A DNA stretch of 64,000 nt from Rhyzopertha dominica (GCA_025024175.1 QCXZ01000064.1:39205325-39269324), one strand, 5' to 3'. Positions 24,272 to 36,080 are shown, numbered from the stretch's first letter. The notes: generated by a model from the letters alone, not told the origin. A program made the numbers and translations.

Positions 24272-26764
24272 CTACAAAACAACAAGTTGTTGCACATTTC
24301 TTTTAACTATTTCGCTTTACAAAGCCAATTAACAGATTTATGTAGTTAAAGGTTTGTAATCTATCGTTGATGTTAAGCAAGCAAAGGAGGCCGTTCGGCG
24401 TTTCAACTCTGGATCTTGACTTCTCCGAAAACAAATTTAAAGACTGTAAGTAACCGAAAGTCCTCCATTATCATATTTTAAGCCTAGCTCGTTTTCCTTT
24501 TCACATTGCGAATTAAAAGTAATGTTATTCCACATCTACAGTACATCTATTTAACTATTTAAGAAAGAAATATTAATAAATAGTATGCGCAGGTCAATCT
24601 GCAATTTATTTATACAGTTTTAATACTTTCTTCAAATACATAATTAAAGTGATAAAAAGCTAATTTTTTTGTACCTGTCCAGGGCTGGCTGACATTACGT
24701 TTTCAGCAGTCAAAATCATCGGTTGTAAATAAAGCACCAAGCTTTATGATTTAATTCAATATTTCTGGAAATAAAATTATTGGTAGCTACGCGCGTTGCG
24801 CATTTTGTGGTTTCATTCTACCGTAAAATTCATTTGTTGATGAGACGTAATTAAAACCGCTTAATGTTGATTGATAACAAGTTGAACAACCCTCTGTTTC
24901 CGATTTAATGCAACTGCTGCTACGGTTCAATTGCATATGCATCATGGATGATTTATAAATATCGCAGTTGGGATAATTTTGACAATGCTGTGAAAGGAAG
25001 CAAAAACTGCGTCTGTTTTGCTAATGTAGATATTTTTAGGATAACTAAAGAATGACATTTATAAAAGCAAGTCTCTGGATTTTAGTCATTCTCACTAGTT
25101 AATCTATTACAAATTAGTTAAAGGATAGAGATAATAACGTTTAGTTTACGCTAATTATTGTTAAATACTTGTAATATTCGTTATTGGCAATACCAGTCAC
25201 TACAGACGGCAGATTCTAAATAATGAACTAAGGCAAAATCAATATCGCCGAAATAGAATCAACAAAACTAAAGGTAACTGGCACAAGTGCAGAATTCTAA
25301 AGCCAGTATTACAAAATGCATCCAACATCTCATCGTTAGGGGTTAGATACACGTTAGCTTGAAGCACCATATGGGTGGTACACACTTGTTAAATGATGAC
25401 AAGTATTAAGCTGGATGCTTGCCTAGCTACGTGGTGGATTGTAGCGCACCATGTAGGTATTTCAGGACAATGAATCAGCGACTGTATTTTTCTAATTTCC
25501 ATTACTCCTCGTTTTCCTAATATCCCCAAGTTCCAAAAGCTTAGCTAAGATTTGAGGCTGTTCAATTATACCTGAAGTCAACAGCTACCACAAATAAATG
25601 GATTTGACATTTTAGTCAACGCTTCACCTACATGCTTGTTCCATTCTATAGCAATTTTTTTAATAGAAATTAGACGCCACTGTGGATTTGACATTGAGAT
25701 TAACGTGTTGGAATGATCAAATGCTTGACATATTTAAGTGCTGATGGTAGTGGTATTCTCCCACTTCGAATCCGCCAGTGAAAACTAGATGTAAGTTTTT
25801 ACCTCATTTTAAACTTTGGGTGTAAAAACGCGACGACACGATAAATGTGGAAAAGAAGGTGTCAGTTTCCGATACAAATATTTGTAGCGATACCATGTGG
25901 CGCGAGTCTGAGACAATTCTACGATTACGGGACTCGCATGTCCTATACGAAGAGCATTAAAATGTGCATTTAAGTTTATATTACACAAATTTTGCAGCGC
26001 GGTTGGTTTACGCAAAAATTAACAAAACATTGGTCCACCTACAATCATGCCACTACTTCAGACGTTTGTACCTTGCCTAAGTTTTTCCATACGTTTCTAT
26101 AAATCATAATTTTATCTATAGGTATCATGAGAGATATAACAAGTGACACTTCAAAAATGTCTGTGCCGTGCTGCCTGCATCATGGTACAGATATGATTTG
26201 CTTTATCAAATACTTTTTTTTCAATATGGAAAACTTCGGCGATTTTTTCGGCGATATAGTCGATAGCTCCCTCTGCACACTTGGATCCGGAACTAGCGCT
26301 CCAATGGACGGTATTCTAGACGATAATTTAAGGCAAACATAATCAAGAAAGTTGGCATAAAATGCGAGATCATCTAAATCATACCCCTTTTACATCCAGT
26401 AAACTTATCCGACTTAAGTCAGCTTAACAATAACAATGAATAATCAACTGCACTGGCTTATTCTACAAATATACAGCCGTAAGAGACAGCACACTGATTA
26501 CCTCTTTTAACCATTTGACATGTGTAAATACGCACTTGNTACGCAACTTCTGTTCTTCTATTAGCCGAGCGAGGCGCTGCCGAAATGTCGCTACGAATTT
26601 ACCGAAGTTTCCGGTATTGGAATAGTAAGGTATTTGCCTTTATACATGTATGTAAGGGATTCATGTGGGCGACACAAATGTCATCTATAGGCAACCCGCC
26701 TCATTGTAACCATTTAGACCACGGATGCAGGTCTCAAATAAGTGCCATGCTGTCTGCATTACGA
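24272..26764. other. AT-rich noncoding stretch
   Basis: No gene recognised. Short frames at 26127-26342 (+) and 26585-26779 (+) lack motifs. The last few hundred bases may be the body of the element carrying the ribozyme-like motif that follows. Confidence 0.45.
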
Positions 26765-26815
26765 CTATCACCCTGTTGATGAGACTTAGTAAGCCGAAAC
26801 AGCTGTCCACGGTAG
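26765..26815 (+). ncRNA. Hammerhead-like motif, probably inactive
   Basis: Core UUGAUGA (26776-26782; the consensus starts with C), then stem II GACUU/AAGCC with loop AGU and one A-C mismatch, then GAAA (26796-26799). Stem III is two pairs (A26799-U26806, C26800-G26805) with loop AGCU. Cleavage triplet UGUC would be cut after 26807. Stem I pairs AxCCxUG upstream (26770-26775) with CAxGGU (26808-26813). The layout, with its very short stem III, matches the minimal hammerheads of Penelope-like elements. The C-to-U change at core position 3 would break the C3-G8 pair and should abolish cleavage. Confidence 0.45.
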
Positions 26816-26822
26816 CACAGCG

Positions 26823-27271
26823 CAGACATTTTGGTGATCTGCATAAGACTGCCTTTTTTGCAGAAAACGTTGCTGGAGATTTCTATCAATAATTTAAAGA
26901 ATGCTTGCTATTAGGCGGGCTGCAAATAGGTGCCAGGAATTGCTTGCTCCCACTAAGTGCCGTTTATTCATGTATATTTTTATTTGAAAATCGCTTTCTA
27001 TATCATCAACATGTATCAAAATGGTATAGGAATTAAAAATGTAGTAGTGTTTGTTTCAAAGGAAGCAGACATCTACATACATTTGCACTTATTGTGAGAA
27101 TCGTTTTATTATACTGTCTGAGCAGTTATTTACTCATTATTAATTGGGCTGCTTACTTACTTATACTTGTGTCATATTCAAATGTTATTTTTCGATAGAG
27201 ACGCATGTTTGGTAAAGAAAATATTATCTTTTGTGTTAAACAAAAAATTTAAATAGTAATCTGCAGCAAAG
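26823..27271. other. Noncoding stretch left of the LTR element
   Basis: No gene recognised. It supplies the left flank of the gypsy insertion. Confidence 0.5.
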
Positions 27272-27275
27272 GCAT
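27272..27275. repeat. Target duplication GCAT, left
   Basis: GCAT directly precedes the TG of the first LTR and recurs right after the CA of the last LTR (47330-47333). A 4 bp duplication is typical for Ty3/gypsy. Confidence 0.75.
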
Positions 27276-27379
27276 TGTAACATTCATATTTTGTCAGTCG
27301 CTCACGCCTGGCGCATAGGCTTCTCGTTGTACACAGTGAACCTGAAACCATTACATCGGTACTGCAGACACTTCCGTCG

Positions 27380-28294
27380 TTAAGAGGGGCGTTTACCTAG
27401 AGCGAATCGGGTCATTTTAAGCACCTACCGTTTTACATTTTACCGAGTTATTCGAAACTTTTTCAAAGTGAAATTTCGACACGGCAATGACAAAAGATGT
27501 AGCTACAACGTAGAGTTCGAGTTTTTTCTGAATTTGGTACGGTAATGTAAATATTTGTTGTTATATTTTGCTTAAAAATGCGTATTTTTGGCGAGTTATA
27601 TCTCGAAAACTAAGGCATATAAACGAAAAATTCGAACTCCACGTTGTAGCTACATATTTCTTTGTACTCTACCAAAAACATGAGCACGATAAATAAGTAA
27701 AAACATTCAAAAAATCTAAAACCGCAAACCCTTTCGCACGAGTCCGTCAAGAGAGCGGAATGCGAATGCCCATCCCCACCAGATCCGTCGCATGGTATCC
27801 AGAGAACAGTGAGGCTAAGATGCAAACCTGTCGGGAATGATCGTGCGGTATACGATTTATTCCGATATGACCGGATTTCTAAGCTTTTATGTCTAAATAC
27901 ACGTGACAAGTTTAATGTTAAAAGCTCTTTCACATTAATTTACTGTCTGCCGAAGCAATGGGGAAGCGGAAGGAAAATTGTTATAAAAGTTCCTCCAAAA
28001 ATCATAGTCGACATGCAGTTAGAATGAAATATTATATAGTTCGTATTTACAGAAATAAATGGGTTATTCCATATTTTGAATAATCTGGTATAATATCATA
28101 GTAAGTTACTAATATCATGCTTACTTTTTTATGCACACGCTACAGTCAGCAATTTTCCGAATATTAGTTTAGCCCGTCTGATCTTTGCGTAATTTCAACC
28201 TATCGGCTACCCTCTTACGTCCCATGTCCCGCTGGTAACATGGGTTGCATAGTTTACATTTTGCCCGATCGCTCCAAGTAAATGCCCCTCTTAA
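27380..28294. mobile_element. 907 bp TTAA-flanked MITE inside the LTR
   Basis: Other LTR copies run straight from CGTCGTTAAG to CCTAACG. Here 27384-28290 interrupts that, flanked by TTAA (27380-27383 and 28291-28294). The ends are inverted: GAGGGGCGTTTACCTAGAGC on the left against GAGGGGCATTTACTTGGAGC read inward from the right. An inner inverted pair (GTAGCTACAACGT near 27499 and its inverse near 27638) is also present. TTAA duplication suggests a piggyBac-type source; because the junction is palindromic, a TA duplication (Tc1/mariner-type) is not excluded. No transposase is encoded. Confidence 0.85.
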
Positions 28295-29127
28295 GCCTAA
28301 CGCTTGCGCGTAGATTCTGAGCGAGTCACTTGACAGCGGAAAGAATTTCCTCTTTCCTATTAGTATTTTGACCTGTTGCGAATTGAATGTGAGAACGTGG
28401 TATTGTCGATTTTTGGGAAGATTTTTCTAAGTAAATAGACCATCGATTGGTTACCATAGTGGGATCCGCTTGGAAAATCTTCAATTAAACGTGTGGATGT
28501 AAGTTGGGCTTTTGGAATTGGCTGAATGGTTGATTTTGCATTATTGAACATCCACACGTGACCATTTTGGGATTTTGGGTTATCGACAAGATTTGCCACG
28601 AATATTTCTGCAATCAGAGCCGCACACCAACTATAGTGAGTAAAATACTAATTAATCGAACGAGTATTAATACCCTCCTTAATATTTTAGGGCTCTTTGA
28701 TTTTCTTTCCTTTTCGGTTCTCATCTTATCTTATCGTATACTTATCGATATTGCTATCGCTTCGTCTTCGTTCGTGTGATTGACATCTGGGCCTTATTCC
28801 TGTCTGGATAGCTTTTGAAGATTGGAGAAGTTGAGAATCGTAGAGTTGGGACTGATCACTTGGGATTGGATTTGGGAATTTGCGCTGCCATCCTTCCGGT
28901 TAGGAAGATTCAACCCTAGTAGCTGGCGACCCTTGTTGTGGAGGACCGTACATGTGGGACCCCAACCAGCAGGAGAGCGCAGATAAGCTTAAATTTTAAG
29001 TAGGAGGTCGTTGACCCATAAGTCGGAGCGCAGAATCCGCGGTGTAGATTCCATCTCGGTGGTGATTGCTTGAACCGTTGTAAACATTGAGGTTATTTAG
29101 CTGTCCGTCAACGGAAAAACTTGTTGT

Positions 29128-29295
29128 ATGAGCCTTCCGCTCTTGTAATTGTTTTGTATAACTGGTATGAACCCTCAGCTCTTGTAATTGTTTTGAATAA
29201 CTTGTATGAGCCGTCAGCTCTTGTATTTGTTTTGTTTAAGTTGTGCGAGCCTTCAGCTCATATATACATTGCCGTAGGAGCCTTCAGCTAGTGAA
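29128..29295 (+). repeat. GAGCCxTCAGCTC tandem units in the LTR
   Basis: Five imperfect units of about 30-42 bp, each with (G)AGCC-TC-GCTC and a TTGTAATTGTTTT-like spacer. The same array recurs in all LTR copies (about 37032, 38588 and 46488). Confidence 0.7.
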
Positions 29296-29972
29296 TTTGA
29301 GTATATAGCTTGTCCCATCACCCTTCTTTCACAATCGAACCTTCAGTTCGATTCCATTTATTATTTTAAATTATCTGTAACGCCACAAGGCTATTGCTTG
29401 CGGGTATCACCGATATTGTCGATCGTTTGTGACGATTTTTCGTTCGTCGTTCGGTTTTTTTGTTGCGTCACTCGTTAATGCGAAGCGCTGGCCAGTGCGG
29501 AAATTAACAGGGGCGATTCACAGATTTTCTAGTTATTTACTGGTACTCGGTGACCGGGCACATAGTTGTGGTGCTCATTGGGAAGGGTTAATTTTGATTG
29601 TTAAGTGTCATTTTGGTTATATGTTCGAAATTCTCTCATATTAGTCGTTTAAGTTCGATCTATCTTAAGTAACTAATTGAGGTTCAAACTTTATTCTTTC
29701 TTTATCATTACTTGTACCTCTCATAGTTTTCGTTAATTAAACTACGCTTCTACCCGAGCTTTGTTGTTTGATTTCTATCGTAGCTTTTCAAAATTTTCGT
29801 TTGAGTAGTCCGCTGTGGAATTGTAAAATTTTGTGGCGCCTATAATCATCGTTAAAAATATTGGAACCCCCCTACTCTCCGACTGCAGCGGCGGGACGCG
29901 GACTACATTGGAACATCTGGGTTGACACCATAGGTTAGTAACATCGTTTGGTAGAAAAACGGCGTCGCAAAT

Positions 29973-29989
29973 TGGCGCCCAACGTGGGG
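29973..29989 (+). promoter_or_regulatory. Primer binding site, tRNA-Lys type
   Basis: TGGCGCCCAACGTGGGG is complementary to the 3' end of an arthropod tRNA-Lys (CTT anticodon) as I recall it: CCA end, acceptor strand and T arm. It begins three bases after the LTR, where minus-strand DNA synthesis is primed. Confidence 0.8.
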
Positions 29990-30219
29990 CCTTGTTTTCA
30001 TATTTTCGTGATCGCTATTGTCTATTTTTTTTTGTCTCTTCTCCAAGCTTCCAATTGACATTTTTTTTCTTTGCTATATGCTATTTTTTTTGGAATTGCT
30101 TTGTTAACATATTGCTTATAGGTCACGTTGTTCTATTATTGCCTTGAATTTTTTTTATTGACTTTGAAATTGTTTGGTCTTGCACTTTTGGATATTTTTG
30201 ATTTGCCTTGTCATTCATT

Positions 30220-31551
30220 ATGGAGTGTAAGATTGTTCCTGAATATTTGCGTAAGGAGGAATTGCAGTATGAACTTCTTTATCGTGGTGCTGACCCTACT
30301 GATATGACTGTACAGGGCATGCGTGGATGTTTGCGTTCCTTGTTAAGGATGGAGAACATAGATCGATCTTCCATTACTTATCCCCCTTATACTTTTAATT
30401 TGCAAACTGAGGTTGAGGGTGTGCAGAGTTGTTGTGTGCCTGTTGAGGTAGAAATAAGAAATTTCTCTGGTAACAAAACTGATAGTGGTTACAAACGGTT
30501 GAGTGCTCGAATAGCCCATCTTTTAGGTCGAGTTAATAGATTCCCTGTAAAAAATGCCACTGCAGAAGTATTAAAAGCTCGAAGTCAATGGTTAGCAAAA
30601 ATTACGACCTTGATGGATTCTTTAGAGCGTTCAACTCGTTTGAAGAATGAACCTGACTTGAGTGTTTCACTGCATGCACATAGTACTCGCTTAGGTAGTG
30701 TTGCTGAGGACTCTGATGATAATGAAGAACCTGTAGAGGAGACTTCAGTGGTACAGCATAGGAGTGGTCATCAATCTCAACCAGTTTACAAATGGAATTT
30801 GAAATTTTCAGGTGACCTTAAGAAAATGTCCGTTAATCATTTCTTGGAAAGGGTGGAGGAACTGCGTGTTGCACGTGGATTATCAGTGGAAGAATTGTTT
30901 GCATCGGCCATTGATTTATTTGAAGGGAAAGCCTTGATTTGGTATCGTTCTGTTGCTAATCGTTGTACGTGTTGGAAGGATCTGTCTGAATTGTTGTTGC
31001 GGCACTATTTGCCCCCTGATTATCATGCTCGATTATTCCAAGAGATTTTGAGTCGAGTACAAGGCCCAAACGAGCCTATTGTTGAATATTTAGCTTCGAT
31101 GTCCACCTTGTTCGCCCGATATGGCAAAATTCAAGCTGATGTCCAGTTGGATATCATATTGAAAAACTTGGCACCGTTCTATGTTATGAACTTGCCTGTA
31201 GTAGAGTCTCTTGAACAATTAGAGAGGAAATGTTTGCAATTAGAAGTCAAAAAGTATCGCGCTGAGAGTTACCAACCACCTATACGAAGACCGAATGTAG
31301 CTGCGGTTGAACCTGAATTGGCTTGTGCCTCGTTTATACCTAAGGTTCCAATTAATGAAGTAGTTGTAGAAGCACCGCGTTCTTCCAATGCTAATGTAAC
31401 TTGCTTTAATTGTAAACAATTAGGTCACCTTGCTCGTGAGTGTCGTTCGCCCCTCAATAAACATTGTTATAGATGTAAAAAGCCTGGAGTAACTGTACGA
31501 ACTTGCCCGCAATGTAATCGTAGTTCGGAAAACTGCCAACAGAGGTGCTGA
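30220..31551 (+). CDS. gag: Gag polyprotein of the gypsy element (copy 1)
   Basis: Intact frame of 443 residues from the ATG at 30220; the open frame extends four codons further up but only to a TTG. The protein packages the element RNA into virus-like particles. The N-terminus (residues 4-45) looks like a SAP-like helical segment (LRKEELQYELLYRGADP). Residues about 190-345 form the retrotransposon Gag core (KWNLKFSGD, then ALIWYRS, then LLRHYLPPDYHARLFQEILS). Near the C-terminus is a CCHC zinc knuckle CFNCKQLGHLAREC, then a second Cys-rich motif (CYRCKKPGVTVRTCPQC) that lacks the His. It ends 27 bases inside the pol frame. The copy at 39693 is broken by single-base insertions. Confidence 0.9.
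   Translation: MECKIVPEYLRKEELQYELLYRGADPTDMTVQGMRGCLRSLLRMENIDRSSITYPPYTFNLQTEVEGVQSCCVPVEVEIRNFSGNKTDSGYKRLSARIAHLLGRVNRFPVKNATAEVLKARSQWLAKITTLMDSLERSTRLKNEPDLSVSLHAHSTRLGSVAEDSDDNEEPVEETSVVQHRSGHQSQPVYKWNLKFSGDLKKMSVNHFLERVEELRVARGLSVEELFASAIDLFEGKALIWYRSVANRCTCWKDLSELLLRHYLPPDYHARLFQEILSRVQGPNEPIVEYLASMSTLFARYGKIQADVQLDIILKNLAPFYVMNLPVVESLEQLERKCLQLEVKKYRAESYQPPIRRPNVAAVEPELACASFIPKVPINEVVVEAPRSSNANVTCFNCKQLGHLARECRSPLNKHCYRCKKPGVTVRTCPQCNRSSENCQQRC
31524..31551 (+). promoter_or_regulatory. gag-pol overlap with candidate -1 slippery site
   Basis: The pol frame opens after the TAG at 31521-31523 and overlaps gag up to its TGA. Pol is in the -1 frame. Within the overlap G GAA AAC (31527-31533), read in the gag frame, is the best shift candidate, though it is not a perfect X XXY YYZ heptamer. 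Gypsy elements commonly make Gag-Pol by -1 frameshifting. Confidence 0.5.
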
Positions 31552-34500
31552 AGGACCGACCTGCCACCTCAGATAATTGTAAAAGTTCGGTCCCTTGTAG
31601 TTCTAAAATTTTATTGGATTATATATTGCAGCATGCAGAAAATGATCATAGGCCATATTTGGAAATAGATATTTTTTGGTTGTCGATTGTTAGGCTTTTA
31701 GATTCTGGTGCTAGTAGTACAATTGTGGGTGGACCTGGGTGGAATATTTTGCAGAAGTTAGGGTTGCAGTTAAAACTTAGTAATACTTCGTGTACGGTTG
31801 CCAATGGTGAACATTGTCAGGCTCTTGGAACTCTTATGGTACCTGTATCGCTTATGGGGAGAGTCAAATTGGTGGAGTTGCTTGTTGTCCCTTCATTGCC
31901 GCATCAACTGATTTTGGGTGTGGATTTTTTTCGGGAAATGGCTATTGTCCCTGATTTGCGTAGGAATGAATGGCATTTTGGTAGTGATTGTGTTGCCCCT
32001 CAGATTTGTGGTATAAGTGATGTTAGGGACCTTAGTGTTGAGCAGCAATTGACTTTGGGAAAATTTCTTGATGAACAGTTTAAGCGTATGGGAGACTCCT
32101 TGGGTGTTACTAACCTTGTACAGCACGAGATACTGACTGATGCAGAACCCATCAAGCAGAGATATTATCCTGTATCTCCTGTCAAACAACAGTTATTGGA
32201 GTGTGAAGTGAGGAAGATGTTGGCAGATGATGTGATTGAACCTTCTATGAGTCCTTGGTCTTCTCCCGTGATCTTAGTTCCCAAGAAAGATGGTACGCAA
32301 CGCTTCTGTGTTGATTTTCGAAAACTTAATGCTGTCACCAAGCGTGATGCTTACCCACTGCCATATATTTCTTCAGTTCTAGATCGTTTGAGAGGTGCAC
32401 GTTATCTGAGTTCACTTGATGTTAGGAGTGCCTACTGGCAGGTGCCTATTGCGGAGAGTTCTCGTGAGAAGACAGCGTTTACTGTACCTGGTATGGGCTT
32501 ATATCAATTCAAGCGAATGCCTTATGGACTTACTAATGCTCCTGCTACATTTCAGAGGCTCATTGATAGGGTTTTGGGTGCTGATCTTGAAGGATCTTGT
32601 TTTGTTTATCTGGATGACATTGTTCTCATTTCAAGTGACTTTGAAACTCATTTGGAATTGTTGAGTAAAGTCTTTGATCGCTTGATTAATGCGGGTTTTA
32701 CCTTGAATAGGGAAAAATGTCATTTTTGCCGTTCGGAAATTGCTTATCTTGGTTATGTTGTCGATAAGAATGGCCTTCATGTGGATCTAAAAAGGTGGAA
32801 GCCATTTTGAATGTGCCGGTACCTAGAAATGTGAGAGAGGTTCGTTCTTTTGTCGGTATGGCTAGTTGGTACAGAAGATTTGTTCCGAATTTTGCCACTA
32901 TTGTTGCTCCTCTTTGTGACCTTACAAAGAAAAATAGAAAATTCAACTTTACACCGGAATGTGAACATGCTTTTAATGCTATTAAACAGCATTTAGTTAG
33001 TGCACCGATATTAACTTGTCCTGATTTTAGTAGACCCTTCACCTTGCAAACTGATGCTTCGGCATTTGGTATTGGAGCCGTTCTAACACAGGAATTTGAC
33101 GATGGTGAGAAGGTTATTGCATTTCTTTCGAGATCTCTAACTCGTCAGGAGAGGGCGTATACTACAACCGAATGCGAATGTTTAGCTGTAATTTGGGCAA
33201 TGGAAAAAACTTCGTCCCTACTTGGATGGTATCAAGTTCACGGTAGTCACTGACCATCATTCATTGCTTTGGTTGGATCGTCTGAAAAATCCTACGGGCC
33301 GATTGGCTCGCTGGGCTGTCAGAATGCAGGGTTTTGATTTTGTTTTAGTTCATCGAAAGGGGAGGGACCATGTGGTGCCAGATTTTCTGTCGCGTTCAGT
33401 TCCTGTAGTAGACTCGGTAGCAGCTTCGGATATGGGTGAAGTTGATGATAAATGGTATCGCAAAATGTTGCAACTTGTTTCGGGAAAGACCTGATCGATA
33501 TCCCGCTTGGCGTGTTGAAAGACGGCAAATTGTTTAAGTTTGTGAAGTGTAAAATTCCAGAACTACGTGGTGGTAATTGTGAGTGGAAAATTGTTGTTCC
33601 TAAGAATAAAAGGAAGTCTTTGCTTTTGGCTTGTCATGATAGCGTCACATCTGGTCATTTGGGTGTTTGTAAAACTTATTGGAAATTGCATGAGCTGTAT
33701 TATTGGCCAAAAATGTTGTCGGATGTTGCTCGTTATATTAGAAATTGTATTGTTTGTGCACAGCATAAAGTAGAGCAGAAACTTCCTGCCGGTCAGATGG
33801 GTGAAAGACCTAGGGTTGATCATCCTTGGGAGACGGTTAGTCTTGATTTTATAGGCCCTTTTCCTCGTTCCCCACGAGGATATCGTTTTGCTATTGTGGT
33901 GACTGACTATTTTTCCAAGTATGTTCTTATTTTCCCTGTTCGCACTGCTACTGCTAAGATATTGGCTCGACATGTTGAAAACGACTTATTCCTTGTGTAT
34001 GGTGTTCCAAAAACAATAATTTGTGATAATGGCGTTCAAATGAAAAGTACGGTATTTAAGAAAATGTGTGACAAATATCAGACCAAAATTTTGTACAACG
34101 CGAATTACTATCCTAGAGCCAATCCTACTGAAAGAACCAATCGCACTGTTAAAACCATGATTTCTTCTTATATAAGCAAGAATCACAAAACTTGGGATGA
34201 AAATTTAGCCGCTATTGCTTGTGCTTATTAGAACTTCGAGGCATGAAGTATTGGGTTATTCTCCCGTTTTTTGTGAATTTTGGAGAGAAATTATATTGGT
34301 TCAGGGTAGTATGCATGATTGAAAATATATGAATGTGGAATCTGATAGTGTGGATAGTAGGGTGGCAGGATTTCAAAGATGTTTGCAGAAATTAAGCGTA
34401 AATTACAACTAGCGCACGAACGTAATAAAAACATCTATAATTTGAGACGCCGTATGGTTCAGTATGATGTGGGACAATTAGTTTGGAAACGGAATAAGGT

Positions 34501-34683
34501 TGTTTCTGATATGGCGAGACAATTCTCGGCGAAATTAGCACCGAAGGTATATAGGACCGGTTCCGCATACGCAGGAAAACTGGATATTTGACTTATGAAT
34601 TGGTTGATGCAAACGAACATAGCGTAGGTACCTGGCACGGTACAAGATCTAAAACCGTATACGAGGGATGAACCCTCGGACTA
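31524..34683 (+). pseudogene. pol: gypsy pol, copy 1, with many single-base indels
   Basis: Same protein as the intact frame at 41089-44151 but interrupted by one-base indels: for example a lost C near 32788, an extra A near 33208, extra G near 33485, extra A near 33518, extra T near 34226, and many more after 34250. Protease, reverse transcriptase (YLDD), RNase H and integrase are all still readable in pieces (31545-32810, 32795-33253, 33222-33494, 33452-34231, 34379-34591). Substitutions against the other copy are very few, and the indels lie mostly in homopolymers and become denser towards the N gap. This looks like sequence error rather than biological decay. Confidence 0.8.
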
Positions 34684-36068
34684 GTTCACATCTCGTTCTG
34701 ATTTTGCTTTCCTTTACGTATGATTGATTTTCTCTTGTCTGTTGTATTGTCCAAAGTGTGCACTATTGGTGACTTGAAGAATTGCGAGCCGTTCCTCTTG
34801 GTTACTGTAGGGAAATTGGTTGTGATTGCTTGTCGCTGTATGGGTGTGGTCATTTTTTTTTTGAGTTGTGAACTTACACATTTGTGGATTTTGATGGTCA
34901 CAACCCTATTGGTTGCCCTTGCCTAGTTGGATTGTTGATTTGGTTGATTGATGGCTTGGACATTGTCGCTTTGGCGGATTTACTACAGCGAAATTTGTTG
35001 GTGTTTTCCCTGCGTGTGGATGAGGAGAATAAGCTCGTATTTCTGATTCGATTGTTTCCTTTAAGATTTGCATATGTACTTCGTATATTTTTTTGGGGGG
35101 GAGCGTTAGTTGTATATTGGAAGCGCGCTACCGCTCGTGGCGTTGGTTGGGGCCACGGCTCTCGCTTATCACCTCGGCGAGACCTTGTATATTGGCTCTC
35201 GCTTACCACCTCGGCGAGACCTAGTGTGTTGTAGTATATTGGAAGCGCGCTACCGCTCGTGGCGTTGGTTGGGGCCACGGCTCTCGCTTATCACCTCGGC
35301 GAGACCTTGTATATTGGCCTCTCGCTTACCACCTCGGCCGAGACCTAGTGTGTTGGCCTCGCTTACCACCTTGGCGAGACCTCAGTATGTTGGTTCTCGC
35401 ACATAACATCGGTGAGACCTTCGTTTATTGGTTCTTGAATACCACCTTTTGCGACTGTTTGTGTGTTTTGCACTCGGTATAGACGTCGATATTGTACGCT
35501 CTAGACTTATATCTTGCCTAGATAGTTTTGACTTGTTGAGTAATTCGTGTTGCTTGGCGTGGTTATTCGCCTAGTAGTTTCTTCGCTGTTTTATGTGGGT
35601 GGCAATGATTGATGGTTATTGTAGTACCTTCGCATTTGCGGACTTTCCTGCTCTCACATTATAATATTCTGGCTTATTGATTTGATTTGTTGCTTGAATA
35701 TAGTCGCTTGATGCGGAATTGTGACAGCAAGATTACTGCGGTGAATTCCTCGTAATATTGTAGAATTGCCTTGGACGTCTACCGTTGTGTTTCACTGGTA
35801 TGAATGATTGGGTTTTCGTGGGTGTTTTCGTTTTGGAGGGGTCGTAACCCTCTGGGTTGGCAGCCCCCTGCCATGTGCCTAAATTTTAAATTTGAATTCA
35901 TTTTTCTCTTTGGAATCGCCTCCTTTCCAACCTTGTTGTTTATTGGAAATGCTTATGTTTGAAATGTTGGTTGGCAAGTTTTAATCTTGGAAATTGTTGA
36001 CATTAATGGGTTTTGATAGCTCGTAAGCTTACTCGCTCGGTAAATTTGAGAAATTTACCTCTTTCTAG
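34684..36068 (+). other. gypsy 3' untranslated region, copy 1
   Basis: Noncoding internal sequence between pol and the polypurine tract, about 1.4 kb. It includes two 120 bp tandem units and further half-units at 35113-35430, beginning TATATTGGAAGCGCGCTACC and containing CTCGCTTACCACCTCGGCGA-type repeats. No env-like frame is present. Confidence 0.7.
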
Positions 36069-36080
36069 GTGAAGGGGGAT
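36069..36080 (+). promoter_or_regulatory. Polypurine tract, copy 1
   Basis: GTGAAGGGGGAT lies directly before the LTR TGTAAC, the position where plus-strand synthesis starts. Confidence 0.7.

Larger units (their letters stand above)
27276..29969 (+). mobile_element. 5' LTR of a Ty3/gypsy element (with MITE insert)
   Basis: It starts TGTAAC and ends GTCGCA. Without the 907 bp insert and its extra TTAA it measures 1783 bp, exactly the length of the last LTR (45547-47329). This is long for an insect gypsy LTR. It carries a short repeat array at 29128-29295. The tRNA-type primer site follows three bases after the end. A few substitutions separate it from the 3' LTR (for example GAACCC here, GAGCCC at about 46528), so the insertion is fairly young. 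Confidence 0.85.

Noticed and set aside
27610..28027. Open frames within the TTAA MITE suggesting a transposase remnant
   Set aside because: No DDD/DDE motif or Cys-rich domain; they cross the internal inverted repeat.
29128..29295. CRISPR-like repeat array
   Set aside because: Units are imperfect, spacers are similar to one another, and it lies in a eukaryotic LTR.
34884..35406. Overlapping 98-126 residue frames in the gypsy 3' UTR, on both strands
   Set aside because: They are produced by the tandem repeats; no env-like signal peptide, membrane segment or family motif.
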